This document shows, in pieces, positions 1 to 8,605 of a stretch of 64,000 nucleotides of DNA (position 1 is the stretch's first letter; each line of letters begins with the position of its first letter). Made by a program: the position numbers and the translations under genes. The DNA comes from DATBVX01 sp963705495 (lineage in GTDB: Bacteria; Pseudomonadota; Gammaproteobacteria; Steroidobacterales; Steroidobacteraceae). The stretch spans positions 186,001 through 250,000 of the forward strand of contig CAVPJQ010000008.1 of the NCBI GenBank assembly GCA_963705495.1, written 5' to 3'. The notes under the pieces were generated by a model that worked only from the letters and a program-made list of their open reading frames with translations, ran no database searches and had not been told where the DNA came from.

Positions 1-1
1 C

Positions 2-1883
2 GCCAACACCACGATCGCGTCCAATCCAGGTGAGCCGCGCGTCGCCGCTGTGCAATCGGTTCCGGCATTGAGCGGCATGCGTGTCATGGCAGTGGGGCAG
101 ATTGCGCCACGACTCGAGCTGTTACGTCTGGAACAGTCCCTGTCAGCTGTCGACCTGCAACAGGCACTGGACCGGCTCTCGGCCGATCCCGCCGTCGAGT
201 ACGCAGTGCCGGACCGGCGACGCAAGCCGCATCTGGTGCCGAGCGACTCATTGTTTCCCCAGCAGTGGTATCTGCAGTCCGTACGGCCCTCGGCCATCCG
301 CGCCAGCACGGCTTGGGATACGACCACGGGTGGCGCAGGCACCGTCATCGCCGTCCTCGACACCGGCGTGCGTTTCGATCACCCGGACCTGGGGCACGCT
401 GAGCAGGCGGGCAAACTCCTGGCCGGGCTACGACTTCATCGCCGGTGAGAGCGCTACGAGCTTCCTGGTGGCGAACGATGGCAACGGGCGCGATGCGGAC
501 GCTTCGGACCCGGGCGACTGGGTGAGTTCCGCGGACCTGCAGAACTCGCAGTTCGCAGGCTGCGACCTCACCGACAGCTCCTGGCACGGCACGCGCGTCG
601 CGGGAATCATCGGCGCGGCAACCAACAACGGGATCGGCATGGCGGGGATCAGCTGGAATGCCTGGATTCTGCCGGTCCGCGTGCTCGGAAAATGTGGTGG
701 CTTCGATTCCGACATTCTCGCCGGCATGCGCTGGGCCGCAGGTCTCTCAGTGGGCGGTGTGCCTGACAATCCGCACCCGGCGAACATCATCAACATGAGC
801 CTCGGTGCGGATGGCCCGTGCTCGCAGGCCTATCAGGATGTCATCACCGAGCTCGCAGGACGCGGCGTCACGGTGTTCGTCTCGGCGGGAAATGACGGCA
901 CGTTCGTCGACTCGCCCGCCAATTGCTCAGGCGTGATGGCAGTGACCGGGCTGCGGCATGCGGGCAGCAAGGTCGGCTTCAGCAGTCTCGGGCTCGACGC
1001 CGGGATTGGTGCGCCCGCGGGCAACTGCGTCAATACCGGGGTGGGACAGCCTTGCCTGTTCTCGATCATCACGGCGACCGATCAAGGTACGACGGTTCCG
1101 GCGGGGCCGACCTACACCGATCAGATCAACTTCAATGTGGGCACGAGCTTCTCCGCGCCCATCGTCGCAGGAGCGGCCGGGCTGATGCACGCTGTCAACG
1201 CACGCTTGCCGCCAGCGCTGGTGATCGCACGTCTCAAGGAGTCCGCCAGCCCATTTCCGACCACGTCGGATTCGGTACCAGCGCCGCCCATGTGCCACGT
1301 ACCTGCGAGCAGCGCCGATGTGCAGCTCGCGGAATGCATCTGCACGACGCAAACCTGCGGCGCTGGAATGCTCGACGCCTCCGCGGCCGTCGGCGCGGCA
1401 CAACGGCCGATCGCATTCATCGTCGCGCCTGCGAGCGTTGCGGCAGGCCAGATGATTTCGCTCAACGGGCAGACGAGTGCTGCGGCCTGTAACCGCACGC
1501 TCGCGGCATTTGCCTGGACGGTGCTGAGCTCGAGCGGTCCGCCGCCGACGATCACTAATCCAGATCAGGGCATCGCAGCGGTGCAAGCGCCGGCGAGTGG
1601 AGACTTTGTCCTGCGACTCACGGTAACGGATGGCCAGGGTGCGCAAGACTTCGCGGATGTCACCGTGACACCGACCAGCGCCAGTACGGGAACGGCCGCG
1701 CCTCTCGCCGGAGCTGCGTGTCCAACGACCATCACGATCCCGCAGACGCCAGTGACACCCAGCTCTCCGGGCGGCGGCGGTCACGGCGGGGGCGGAATTC
1801 TGCTGCTGGACTTGCTGGTGTTGGGGTCGTACCTGATGCGCAGGAGTCGGCAAACCAGGCAGCTCACTCGGTCGCTCTGCTAG
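2..1883 (+). CDS. S8 (subtilisin-like) serine peptidase, 5'-truncated and frameshifted
   Basis: Exported subtilase; the gene enters from outside the window, so its start and signal peptide are missing. The first part reads in the frame beginning at base 2 and holds the catalytic Asp in AVLDTGVRFDHPDL (Asp codon near 359). At about 420 the reading frame changes, and the rest reads in the +1 frame to the stop at 1881-1883. That part carries the catalytic His (SSWHGTRVAG, near 590) and Ser (NVGTSFSAP, near 1150), so the triad is complete across both frames. A PKD-like beta domain follows (about 1410-1670). The C-terminus is a Gly-rich stretch, a hydrophobic helix and an Arg-rich end, like GlyGly-CTERM sorting tails. 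One extra G around 421-423 would explain the shift. Family certain; intactness unknown. Confidence 0.85.
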
Positions 1884-2443
1884 TCCCCGACCCGGATCAC
1901 CAGCGCCTCGATATCCGCCCCACGCAAGCGCTCGCGCGCACGATTGAGCTCCTTGAGGTCTTCGATCGGGCCGATGCGCACCCTGTGCCAGGTGTCATTG
2001 TCGACGGAGACGCGCTGGATCTTCGACTCGACGCCCAGCAGCGCGAGTTGGGCACGCACCCGGTCGGCATCGGCAAAGTTGCGATATGAGCCCGCTTGCA
2101 GCACGTACGCACCCGGTCGCTCGATAGGTGCGGGCCGGGCGTCAGGAGCCTCGGCTTTCTCGCGTTCCGGCACGACGACCTCGAACTTGGGGAGCATCTG
2201 GTAGAAGTCGAACTGGTGCCCGGATTCCTCAGTGGGTTCTTCCTCGGCTGAAGCCCGCGTATTGCGGTCCGCTCGTGCGGAGGCCTCCGGCTTGGCGGGG
2301 GCCTGAGCCCCGGGGCGCCGGTCATATATATAGAGAGCGGCCGCGATCCCCAGCCCGATCGCCAGACCCAGGAGCAGGCCCGCGCCGCCCGACAGTCCCC
2401 CTGCGACGCCGGCACCACGCCTGCCCTTGTAGTCACGCGACAT
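1880..2443 (-). CDS. SPOR domain-containing membrane protein (FtsN-like position)
   Basis: 187 residues: a basic, Gly-rich N-terminus, one transmembrane helix (about 20-40, ending ALYIYDRR), a Pro/Ala/Glu-rich linker, and a C-terminal SPOR domain (about 109-187, beginning PGAYVLQAGSYRNFADADRVR split over the fold). SPOR domains bind denuded septal peptidoglycan, so the protein probably sits in the inner membrane and works at the division site. It is the last gene of a priA-argS-SPOR run and begins 6 nt after argS ends; the same order is known in Pseudomonas, where the SPOR gene is called FtsN-like. Its stop overlaps the stop of the convergent protease gene (CTAG at 1880-1883). Whether it is the true FtsN cannot be settled here. 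Confidence 0.85.
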   Translation of the reverse strand: MSRDYKGRRGAGVAGGLSGGAGLLLGLAIGLGIAAALYIYDRRPGAQAPAKPEASARADRNTRASAEEEPTEESGHQFDFYQMLPKFEVVVPEREKAEAPDARPAPIERPGAYVLQAGSYRNFADADRVRAQLALLGVESKIQRVSVDNDTWHRVRIGPIEDLKELNRARERLRGADIEALVIRVGD

Positions 2444-2449
2444 GGTGCA

Positions 2450-4207
2450 TCACATCGAGTCCGGCGCCGATACGCCGAGGAGCCCCAGCCCGTTGCGCAC
2501 CACCTGCTGCAGGGCCTGGACCAGCATCAGCCGCGCGTTTCGCAGCTGCGGGTCGTCGACGATGAACTGGTGCGCGTTGTAGTAGGTATGAAAATCGTTG
2601 GCGAGGTCGCGCAGGTAATGCACCAGCGCGTGCGGTGCGCGGTTGACTGCCGCGAGCTGTACGACCTCGGGATAGCGGCTCATGGTCTTGAGTAGCGCAG
2701 TCTCCTGTTCAGCACTCAGCCGATCCAGGTGGCTGCGTGCCTTCGCAGCATCGTAGGTCAGCCCACGGTCCGCCAACTGCTTCATGACGCTCGCGACCCG
2801 CGCGTGTGCGTACTGGATGTAGTACACGGGGTTGTCGTTGGAGCGTGACTTGGCGAGCTCCAGGTCGAAATCCAGGTGCTGGTCATTCCCGCGCATCACG
2901 TAGAACAGGCGCGCCGCATCGTTGCCGACCTCGGAACGCAGCGTGCGCAGCGTGACGAACTCACCGGAGCGCGTCGACATCTGCACTCTCTCGGCGCCGC
3001 GAAACAGGGTGACGAACTGGATCAAGCGCACTTCCAGGCAATCGGCCGGTTCGCCCATGGCGCTGAGGCCCGCGCGCACACGCGTCACGTAGCCGTGATG
3101 ATCAGCGCCCAGGACATCGATCAGCTGTTCGAAGCCGCGCTCGCGCTTGTAGAGGTGATAAGCGATATCGGAAGCGAAGTAGGTCCGCTGGCCATTTTCG
3201 CGCTCCACCACGCGATCCTTTTCATCCCCGTAGTCGGTCGCCTTGAACCACAAAGCACCGTCCTTCGAATAGACGTGCCCGCTCGCCTTGAGGCGCTCGA
3301 GCGCGCGATCGATGGCGCCGCTGTCGGCAAGGCTGCGCTCGGAAAACCACTCATCGAAGGTCACGCCGAACTCGGCGAGGTCCTCGCGGATGTCGCCCAG
3401 GATCGCTTTGAGAGCCAGGTCGAGAACCCGGCGCAACTCGGCTGCCCCGAGAAGATCACGCGTGCGTGCGATCACTGTGTCGATGTACACGTCCTTATCG
3501 CCAGCGGGCGCGTCGGGCGGCAGGTCGCGGAATACTTCGGTGGCCTTGCGATGCAGGCGGCGCTGCTCGGCATCGAGAAGCTTCTGTGCAATCGGCAGGA
3601 GGTACTCGCCGCGATAACCGTTGCTCGGGAACTCGAAGCGCTCCCCGCACAATTCCAGGTAGCGCAGCCACACGCTCGCCGCCAGGATGTCCATCTGGCG
3701 CCCGGCATCATTCACGTAGTACTCGCGGTGCACGGCGAAACCCGTGGCCGCGAGGAGATTGGCAAGGGTCGCGCCATAGGCCGCGTGGCGGCCGTGACCC
3801 ACATGCAGTGGCCCGGTGGGATTTGAGGATACGAATTCGACCAGCACCCGGGTGCCTGCGCCCAGGTTGGAGCGACCGTAGCGCTCGCCTTCGGCGGCGA
3901 TGCGTTCGAGCTCGCGCGCGTATGCAGTGGGCGCGAGATGAAAGTTGATGAAGCCCGCTCCGGCCACTTCCGCCTTCGCGATGAGATCGGAGGCCGGCAG
4001 AGCAGCCACGATGGCCTGCGCGAGCTCGCGCGGATTGCGCCGTGCGGCCTTCGCGAGTCGCAACGCAAGGCTGCTCGCGAAATCACCGTGCGCCGGGTCG
4101 CGCGTGCGATCGAGCTCGATCGCGGCGTTGCTCGCATCGGAGGGCAGGTTCGCTGCAGGGATCGCGGCCAGTGCCTGCCGGATCAGCGAAGTGATCTGGT
4201 CTTTCAA
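2450..4207 (-). CDS. argS: Arginine--tRNA ligase
   Basis: Class I aminoacyl-tRNA synthetase that charges tRNA-Arg in the cytoplasm; 585 residues, normal for bacterial ArgS. Visible parts in order: N-terminal ArgS-specific domain (1-90), the signature SSNPTGPLHVGHGR (about 127-140) with HVGH as the HIGH motif, the catalytic Rossmann fold, a KMSK-like loop (VQMSTRSGEF, about 408-417), and the C-terminal DALR-type anticodon-binding helical domain (about 460-585). It follows priA by 35 nt and precedes the SPOR gene, so the three are probably co-transcribed. Confidence 0.97.
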   Translation of the reverse strand: MKDQITSLIRQALAAIPAANLPSDASNAAIELDRTRDPAHGDFASSLALRLAKAARRNPRELAQAIVAALPASDLIAKAEVAGAGFINFHLAPTAYARELERIAAEGERYGRSNLGAGTRVLVEFVSSNPTGPLHVGHGRHAAYGATLANLLAATGFAVHREYYVNDAGRQMDILAASVWLRYLELCGERFEFPSNGYRGEYLLPIAQKLLDAEQRRLHRKATEVFRDLPPDAPAGDKDVYIDTVIARTRDLLGAAELRRVLDLALKAILGDIREDLAEFGVTFDEWFSERSLADSGAIDRALERLKASGHVYSKDGALWFKATDYGDEKDRVVERENGQRTYFASDIAYHLYKRERGFEQLIDVLGADHHGYVTRVRAGLSAMGEPADCLEVRLIQFVTLFRGAERVQMSTRSGEFVTLRTLRSEVGNDAARLFYVMRGNDQHLDFDLELAKSRSNDNPVYYIQYAHARVASVMKQLADRGLTYDAAKARSHLDRLSAEQETALLKTMSRYPEVVQLAAVNRAPHALVHYLRDLANDFHTYYNAHQFIVDDPQLRNARLMLVQALQQVVRNGLGLLGVSAPDSM

Positions 4208-4242
4208 GGGCTGTCCTTCACGAAGCGCGCCAGTCTACCCGA

Positions 4243-6441
4243 TCACATCAGTTCCTGCGGATCGACATCGAGCGACCAGTGAACACGCTGCGCGCCCGGC
4301 AGCGTCTCAACGGACAGCATCCAGTCAGTGAGGAATCGTTGCAACACCGTGCGCGAATCGCTCTCGATCAGCAGTTGCGCATGATGCCGTCCGGCACGCC
4401 GTGCCATCGACGCCGGCACCGGGCCGAGAATCCGCACAGCGCCCGGCAGCGGTTGCGCGGCGGCAGCCGCGGCTTCCAGAAAACGCATCGCGGCCTGCAA
4501 CTCGCGTGCATCGACGCGCAACAACGCGAGGCGCGAATACGGCGGCCAATGCGCAGCGGCGCGCTCTTCCAGCGCCGCCGCTGCAAAACCTTCGTAGCCA
4601 TTCTGCAGGAGGCTCACGAGCAATGGATGCTCGGGAAACTCTGTCTGAATGAGCACCTCGCCCGGCCGGGACGCGCGGCCGGCGCGCCCTGCGACCTGCA
4701 CGATCGTCTGCGCGAGACGCTCGCTGGCACGGAAATCGGCGCTGAACAGCCCCTGGTCTGCGTTCACGATCACGACCAGCGTTACATCAGGAAAATGGTG
4801 ACCCTTGGTCAGCATCTGCGTGCCGACCAGGATGCGCGCCTCACCCGTCGTGACGCGCTCGAGGATCGTCTGCATCTCACCCTTGCGGCGCACGCTGTCG
4901 CGATCGAGCCGCACCAACGACACGCTCGGGAACTGGTCGCGCAGCAGATCCTCCACGCGCTCCGTGCCCTGGCCCACTGGCTTGATCTCGTGTGCGCAAC
5001 GCGGGCAGCCGAGCGGCATTGGCTGATCAGCGCCACAGTGATGGCAGCGCAGCCGCTGCGAGCGCAGATGCACCGTCAGTCGTGCGTCGCATTGCATGCA
5101 CGGAGCAATCCAGCCGCAGCCGGGGCAGAACAGCGTCGGCGCGTAGCCGCGACGGTTGAGATAGATCAGCACCTGACCGGCAGATTCCAGGTGCCGCTTG
5201 ATGCTCTGCAGGGCGGGACCGGCGAGGCCTGAGTCGGCTGCGTGACGCCGCAGATCAATGACACTCATGCGTGGATGGCGTGCTTCACCGGGCCGGTCCG
5301 GCAGCACGTAACGCGTGTAGCGCCGTTCGCGCGCGTTCTGCAACGACTCGAGCGACGGCGTGGCTGACCCCAGTATCACCGGGATGTTCTCGCGCCGTCC
5401 GCGCATCACCGCGAGGTCACGGGCCGAGTAGCGAAAGCCTTCCTGCTGCTTGTATGAGCTGTCGTGCTCCTCATCGACGATGATCGCGCCCGGTCGGGCG
5501 AGCGGCACAAAGACCGCGGAGCGCGTGCCGATCAGGATCGCAGCCTCACCACGCCGGGCATTGCGCCAGGCCTCGAGGCGCTCCCCTTCGTTCAACCCGG
5601 AATGCAGCAGCGCGAGCGGTGCATCGAAGCGTTCCTCGAAACGCCGCAGAAGCTGTGGCGTGAGCCCGATCTCGGGCACCAGCACGAGCGCCTGGCGACC
5701 ACGCGAAACAACGTCCTGCACCACGCGCAGGTACACCTCTGTCTTGCCGCTGCCGGTGACTCCGTCGAGCAGCCAGGCGCCGAAGCGATCGCTGGCGCGC
5801 AGGATGGCGGAGACAACCTGGGTCTGAGCATCGGTCAACGTTGGACCTGCGCGGGCCGTCCAACTGGCGGCCGCGACGCTGTCGCGTGGCGTTTCGATCG
5901 ATTCGACCCAGCCCCTGCGCACTAGTTGGCGCAGGGCCTCACGCCAGCGCGGGCTCGTCGCGGCAAGCTCGGAGGCCGTGAACGCACCTTGCCGCAGCAG
6001 CCTTTGCAGAATCGCGCGCTGGCGCGGCGCGCGATTGCCGAGTTCGGCGAGACCGCGGTCGCGCCCAGTGGCCGTCAGCTGCCAGCGTTCCTCGACGTGC
6101 TCAGCCGGCCGGCCGGTGCGTAACGGCAAGGGCAGGGCCGCCGCAATAACCTCACCGATCGGATGGTGGTAGTACTCAGCCGCCCACTCCAGAAATCCGA
6201 GCAGGTTCGAATCGAGGAGTGGCTCCGAGTCCAGGATTTCGAGCGCGGGCTTGAGCTTGTGCGGCGGGACGGCGGATCTCTCGGCAACTTCCATCAGCAT
6301 CCCGGTCAGGCGTCGGCGGCCGAACGGAACGCGGATGCGCTTGCCCGGCACGAAATCCGTAGCGGCAACATCCGCGGGCGCGAGGTAGTCGAAGAGCCGC
6401 CGCAACGGTGTATCGAGAGCGATGCGCAAGATCAATCGCAT
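4243..6441 (-). CDS. priA: Primosomal protein N' (replication restart helicase PriA)
   Basis: Superfamily 2 DNA helicase that reloads the replisome at stalled forks. I chose the start at 6441 (MRLILRIALDTPL), because the upstream extension is not PriA-like and an AAGGGC ribosome site precedes this codon. The product is 732 residues. It shows the N-terminal DNA-binding domain, Walker A GVTGSGKT (about 227-234), DEEH box (about 323-326), and eight zinc-binding cysteines as four CxxC-type pairs (about 439-482, for example CPGCGWIAPCMQC) inside the helicase core. A cluster of DnaA-box-like motifs lies just upstream (6477-6511). Confidence 0.96.
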   Translation of the reverse strand: MRLILRIALDTPLRRLFDYLAPADVAATDFVPGKRIRVPFGRRRLTGMLMEVAERSAVPPHKLKPALEILDSEPLLDSNLLGFLEWAAEYYHHPIGEVIAAALPLPLRTGRPAEHVEERWQLTATGRDRGLAELGNRAPRQRAILQRLLRQGAFTASELAATSPRWREALRQLVRRGWVESIETPRDSVAAASWTARAGPTLTDAQTQVVSAILRASDRFGAWLLDGVTGSGKTEVYLRVVQDVVSRGRQALVLVPEIGLTPQLLRRFEERFDAPLALLHSGLNEGERLEAWRNARRGEAAILIGTRSAVFVPLARPGAIIVDEEHDSSYKQQEGFRYSARDLAVMRGRRENIPVILGSATPSLESLQNARERRYTRYVLPDRPGEARHPRMSVIDLRRHAADSGLAGPALQSIKRHLESAGQVLIYLNRRGYAPTLFCPGCGWIAPCMQCDARLTVHLRSQRLRCHHCGADQPMPLGCPRCAHEIKPVGQGTERVEDLLRDQFPSVSLVRLDRDSVRRKGEMQTILERVTTGEARILVGTQMLTKGHHFPDVTLVVIVNADQGLFSADFRASERLAQTIVQVAGRAGRASRPGEVLIQTEFPEHPLLVSLLQNGYEGFAAAALEERAAAHWPPYSRLALLRVDARELQAAMRFLEAAAAAAQPLPGAVRILGPVPASMARRAGRHHAQLLIESDSRTVLQRFLTDWMLSVETLPGAQRVHWSLDVDPQELM

Positions 6442-6824
6442 GGCGAGCGCAGCCCTTGCGCCGTCGATCGAATAGGTTGTCCACAAAACCTGTGGGTAAC
6501 TCTGTGCATGAGCTGAGGCGGGAGCGCCTAAGTGAGCGTGCTGCGGGCCACCCGCATTGCATTGGCGATTTTTTGAGCGAAGGGCAAGTATCCAAACCCG
6601 ATCAAAGTCTTAGATGCCACGGAGCCAGCGCGTGAAAGCCGCTTCATGAAAATGTCATATCGTTTCGCCGATCGTGTGCGTAAGCCGATGATTCAGGCGG
6701 CTTTATGTTTTGCATCGCTCGGGTCAACCGCCGCGTCGGTGCGACGTTATAACCGCTAGCCAGAGCCGCGTCGATGCGCACGCGCTCGTGTGCGCGCCCG
6801 AAGCCCGAGAGGAGTTGTGTCATC
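6442..6824. promoter_or_regulatory. Divergent intergenic region between priA and the sigma-factor operon
   Basis: 383 bases with no convincing gene. It must hold the promoters of priA (leftward) and of the sigma-factor operon (rightward). The part next to priA carries three DnaA-box-like motifs. The rest has AT-richer patches (6568-6580, around 6646-6662, around 6695-6712) that could hold promoters, but I could not fix a convincing -35/-10 pair. Confidence 0.5.
6477..6511. promoter_or_regulatory. Cluster of three DnaA-box-like motifs upstream of priA
   Basis: TTGTCCACA (6477-6485, plus strand), TTACCCACA (6491-6499, minus) and TCATGCACA (6503-6511, minus) each differ by one base from the DnaA box TTATNCACA. 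The first two face each other with a 5-nt spacer. They lie 36-70 bp upstream of the priA start codon. DnaA control of priA, or a DnaA reservoir, is an inference from motif and position only. Confidence 0.45.
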
Positions 6825-7451
6825 GTGACGAACGCGTCTGCTACGCTGCCGAGCGCTCTCGCCGCACTGCTTGCGCAGGAGCCGGCGCGCACTCCGAAGG
6901 AGGCGGTTCTGGATCAATCCCGCGAGCTGGAGCAATTTCTGGCGAGTATCGAGCGCCGCGCCTTCAAGGTCGCCGAGATTGCCGTACGCAATGTCGATGA
7001 CGCTCTCGACATCGTCCAGGATTCGATGCTGCAGCTCGCGCGCCGCTATGCGGCGCGTCCGACCTCGGAGTGGAAGCCCCTGTTCTATCGGATCCTCAAC
7101 AACCGGATCCGCGATTGTCAGCGGCGGCGCACGGTTCGATCCAGGGTCATGGCCTGGTTGCCGGTGCGCCTGCACGAGGACGAGGAACTGCCCGACCCGA
7201 TCGAGACGGCTCCAAGTGGCGGGCTCGGGCCGGGTGAGCGCTTGCAGGTCGATGAAACGATCCAAGCTCTTGAGGGGGCGGTGGGGGATCTGCCCCAACG
7301 GCAGCAACAGGCATTCCTGTTGCGTACCCTGGAAGGGCTCGATGTCGCGGCAACCGCCGCCGCAATGGGATGTTCTGAGGGGAGCGTGAAGACGCATTAC
7401 TTTCGCGCACTGCAGGCATTGCGCGAACGTCTTGGAGAATTCTGGTCATGA
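6825..7451 (+). CDS. RNA polymerase sigma factor, sigma-70 family (ECF type)
   Basis: About 208 residues from a GTG start at 6825, chosen because GAGAGGAG (6807-6814) sits about 10 nt upstream; an ATG further upstream (6774) would add a non-conserved basic leader. Region 2 is seen in DDALDIVQDSMLQLARRYAA followed by the tryptophan-containing segment EWKPLFYRILNNRIRD. Region 4 is seen in LPQRQQQAFLLRTLEGLD and the helix-turn-helix GCSEGSVKTHYFRALQALRE. A longer linker than in minimal ECF factors joins the two. The next gene begins inside its stop codon (ATGA), so it is translationally coupled to a membrane protein that may act as its anti-sigma factor. Confidence 0.9.
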   Translation: MTNASATLPSALAALLAQEPARTPKEAVLDQSRELEQFLASIERRAFKVAEIAVRNVDDALDIVQDSMLQLARRYAARPTSEWKPLFYRILNNRIRDCQRRRTVRSRVMAWLPVRLHEDEELPDPIETAPSGGLGPGERLQVDETIQALEGAVGDLPQRQQQAFLLRTLEGLDVAATAAAMGCSEGSVKTHYFRALQALRERLGEFWS

Positions 7452-7819
7452 AAACCGAAGACAACGAGCACGAAGCATTCGAGAAGCGCGCCCGGGAACT
7501 GCTTGAAGAAAGCACGCAACGGCTCGATGGCCGGGTTCGTTCGCGCCTGACGCAGGCTCGGTTCGCGGCCATTGAGGAGGCGCGCCGTGCGCGCCATGCC
7601 ATCGCATGGCGCACATGGGTCCCGGCAGGTGCGCTCGCGACTGCAGCAGTGCTGGCGGTGGTGCTTTGGAACGGTCATTCAGCGCAACCGCCTTCGGTAT
7701 TGGGCGCGCCGTCGCTCGATGATCTCGAAATCGTCGCCGGCGGGGAAAACTTCGAGCTCCTCGAGAACCTCGATTTCTATGAGTGGGTCTCCACCCAGGG
7801 CTCCTCCGATATCGGCTGA
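7448..7819 (+). CDS. Single-pass membrane protein, possible anti-sigma factor (DUF3619-like)
   Basis: 123 residues: a charged cytoplasmic helical segment (1-50, rich in Glu/Arg), one transmembrane helix (about 55-74, VPAGALATAAVLAVVLW), and a short acidic periplasmic tail. This layout and the ATGA overlap with the sigma gene suit a small anti-sigma factor; DUF3619 proteins downstream of ECF genes look alike. There is no zinc-binding ZAS motif (HxxxCxxC). The role is inferred from context. Confidence 0.7.
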   Translation: MKTEDNEHEAFEKRARELLEESTQRLDGRVRSRLTQARFAAIEEARRARHAIAWRTWVPAGALATAAVLAVVLWNGHSAQPPSVLGAPSLDDLEIVAGGENFELLENLDFYEWVSTQGSSDIG

Positions 7820-7822
7820 AGC

Positions 7823-8068
7823 ATGGAGCGCGCGAGGTGGTACCTGAGTTCGATTCTTGCGGCAGTGGTACTCGTGCCGCTGGGTCTGCGCGCCGACGAG
7901 AAGGCTGCGGCGAGCGTGGACACGGATTTTCTGGAGTTCCTCGGCAGCCTCGACAGCGACGACGTGGCGTGGATCGCCTATCTGACCAGCACGGATGCGA
8001 CGCAAACCGATACCCCGAAACCGAACAAGCCAGCCGAAAAGGCTGTGCCCGAAGGTGAATCGAAATGA
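7823..8068 (+). CDS. Small exported protein of the sigma-factor operon
   Basis: 81 residues that I do not recognise as a family. An N-terminal signal sequence (YLSSILAAVVLVPLGLRADE, cleavage likely after LRA) is followed by an acidic segment (DTDFLEFLGSLDSDD) and a Thr/Pro/Lys-rich tail. It starts 3 nt after the upstream gene stops and overlaps the next start by ATGA, so all four genes of this operon are tightly coupled. The acidic FLEFLGSLD stretch resembles the DFYEWV-containing tail of the preceding protein, which hints at a related periplasmic partner role. Confidence 0.6.
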   Translation: MERARWYLSSILAAVVLVPLGLRADEKAAASVDTDFLEFLGSLDSDDVAWIAYLTSTDATQTDTPKPNKPAEKAVPEGESK

Positions 8069-8586
8069 GCGGTAGGGTGCGCGGATTGATCGTGATTGCT
8101 TTTCTGGCGCTCGGTGCACCATGCGTGGCCGCGGCGGGCGATGACAGCGCTCAGGGCGCTGCGGCATTGCCGTGGACCTCGTTGTCGCCGCAACAGCAGG
8201 GCCTCTTGAAGCAATTCGAGAACAGCTGGGCGGGTCTTCCCGCCGACCGGCAGCAGGCGCTGGCCCGCGGGAGCGAGCGCTGGCTGAAGATGTCGCCCGA
8301 CGAGCGTAAGCAGGCGAAGGGCCGGTTCAATCGCTGGCAGGAGCTGACACCCGAGCAGCGCGATCGCATCCGTGAACGCTGGCAGCAGTTTCAGTCGCTG
8401 AGCCCCGAGGACCAGCAGAAGGTGCGGGACAACTTCCAGCGCTTTCGAGACCTCACGCCGGAACAGCGCCAGCAGTTGCGTGAACGCTGGCAGCGCCTGA
8501 CCCCCGAGCAACGCCGCGAACTACGGGAAACGCTCCGCACCCACCGCCAGCAGATGCCTCGCCCGCAGCAACCGTCCGGCCGCTAG
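8065..8586 (+). CDS. DUF3106 domain-containing exported protein
   Basis: 173 residues with a signal peptide (LIVIAFLALGAPCVAAAG) and then repeated amphipathic helices of the form L(T/S)P(E/D)(E/Q)R-x-x-x-R-x-RWQ-x-F, spaced about 20 residues apart. That repeat is the hallmark of DUF3106. The repeats are rich in Gln/Arg and end in a Pro/Gln/Arg tail. The protein is probably periplasmic and resembles envelope-stress chaperones such as Spy/CpxP in overall character, although that link is only inferred. Last gene of the sigma operon. Confidence 0.85.
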   Translation: MSGRVRGLIVIAFLALGAPCVAAAGDDSAQGAAALPWTSLSPQQQGLLKQFENSWAGLPADRQQALARGSERWLKMSPDERKQAKGRFNRWQELTPEQRDRIRERWQQFQSLSPEDQQKVRDNFQRFRDLTPEQRQQLRERWQRLTPEQRRELRETLRTHRQQMPRPQQPSGR

Positions 8587-8605
8587 TCCGCAATACCTCT
8601 GCGAC

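Noticed and set aside
927..1853. A 308-residue minus-strand reading frame opposite the protease
   Set aside because: Composition is Arg/Ala-rich without any motif, and it overlaps the conserved triad region of the protease.
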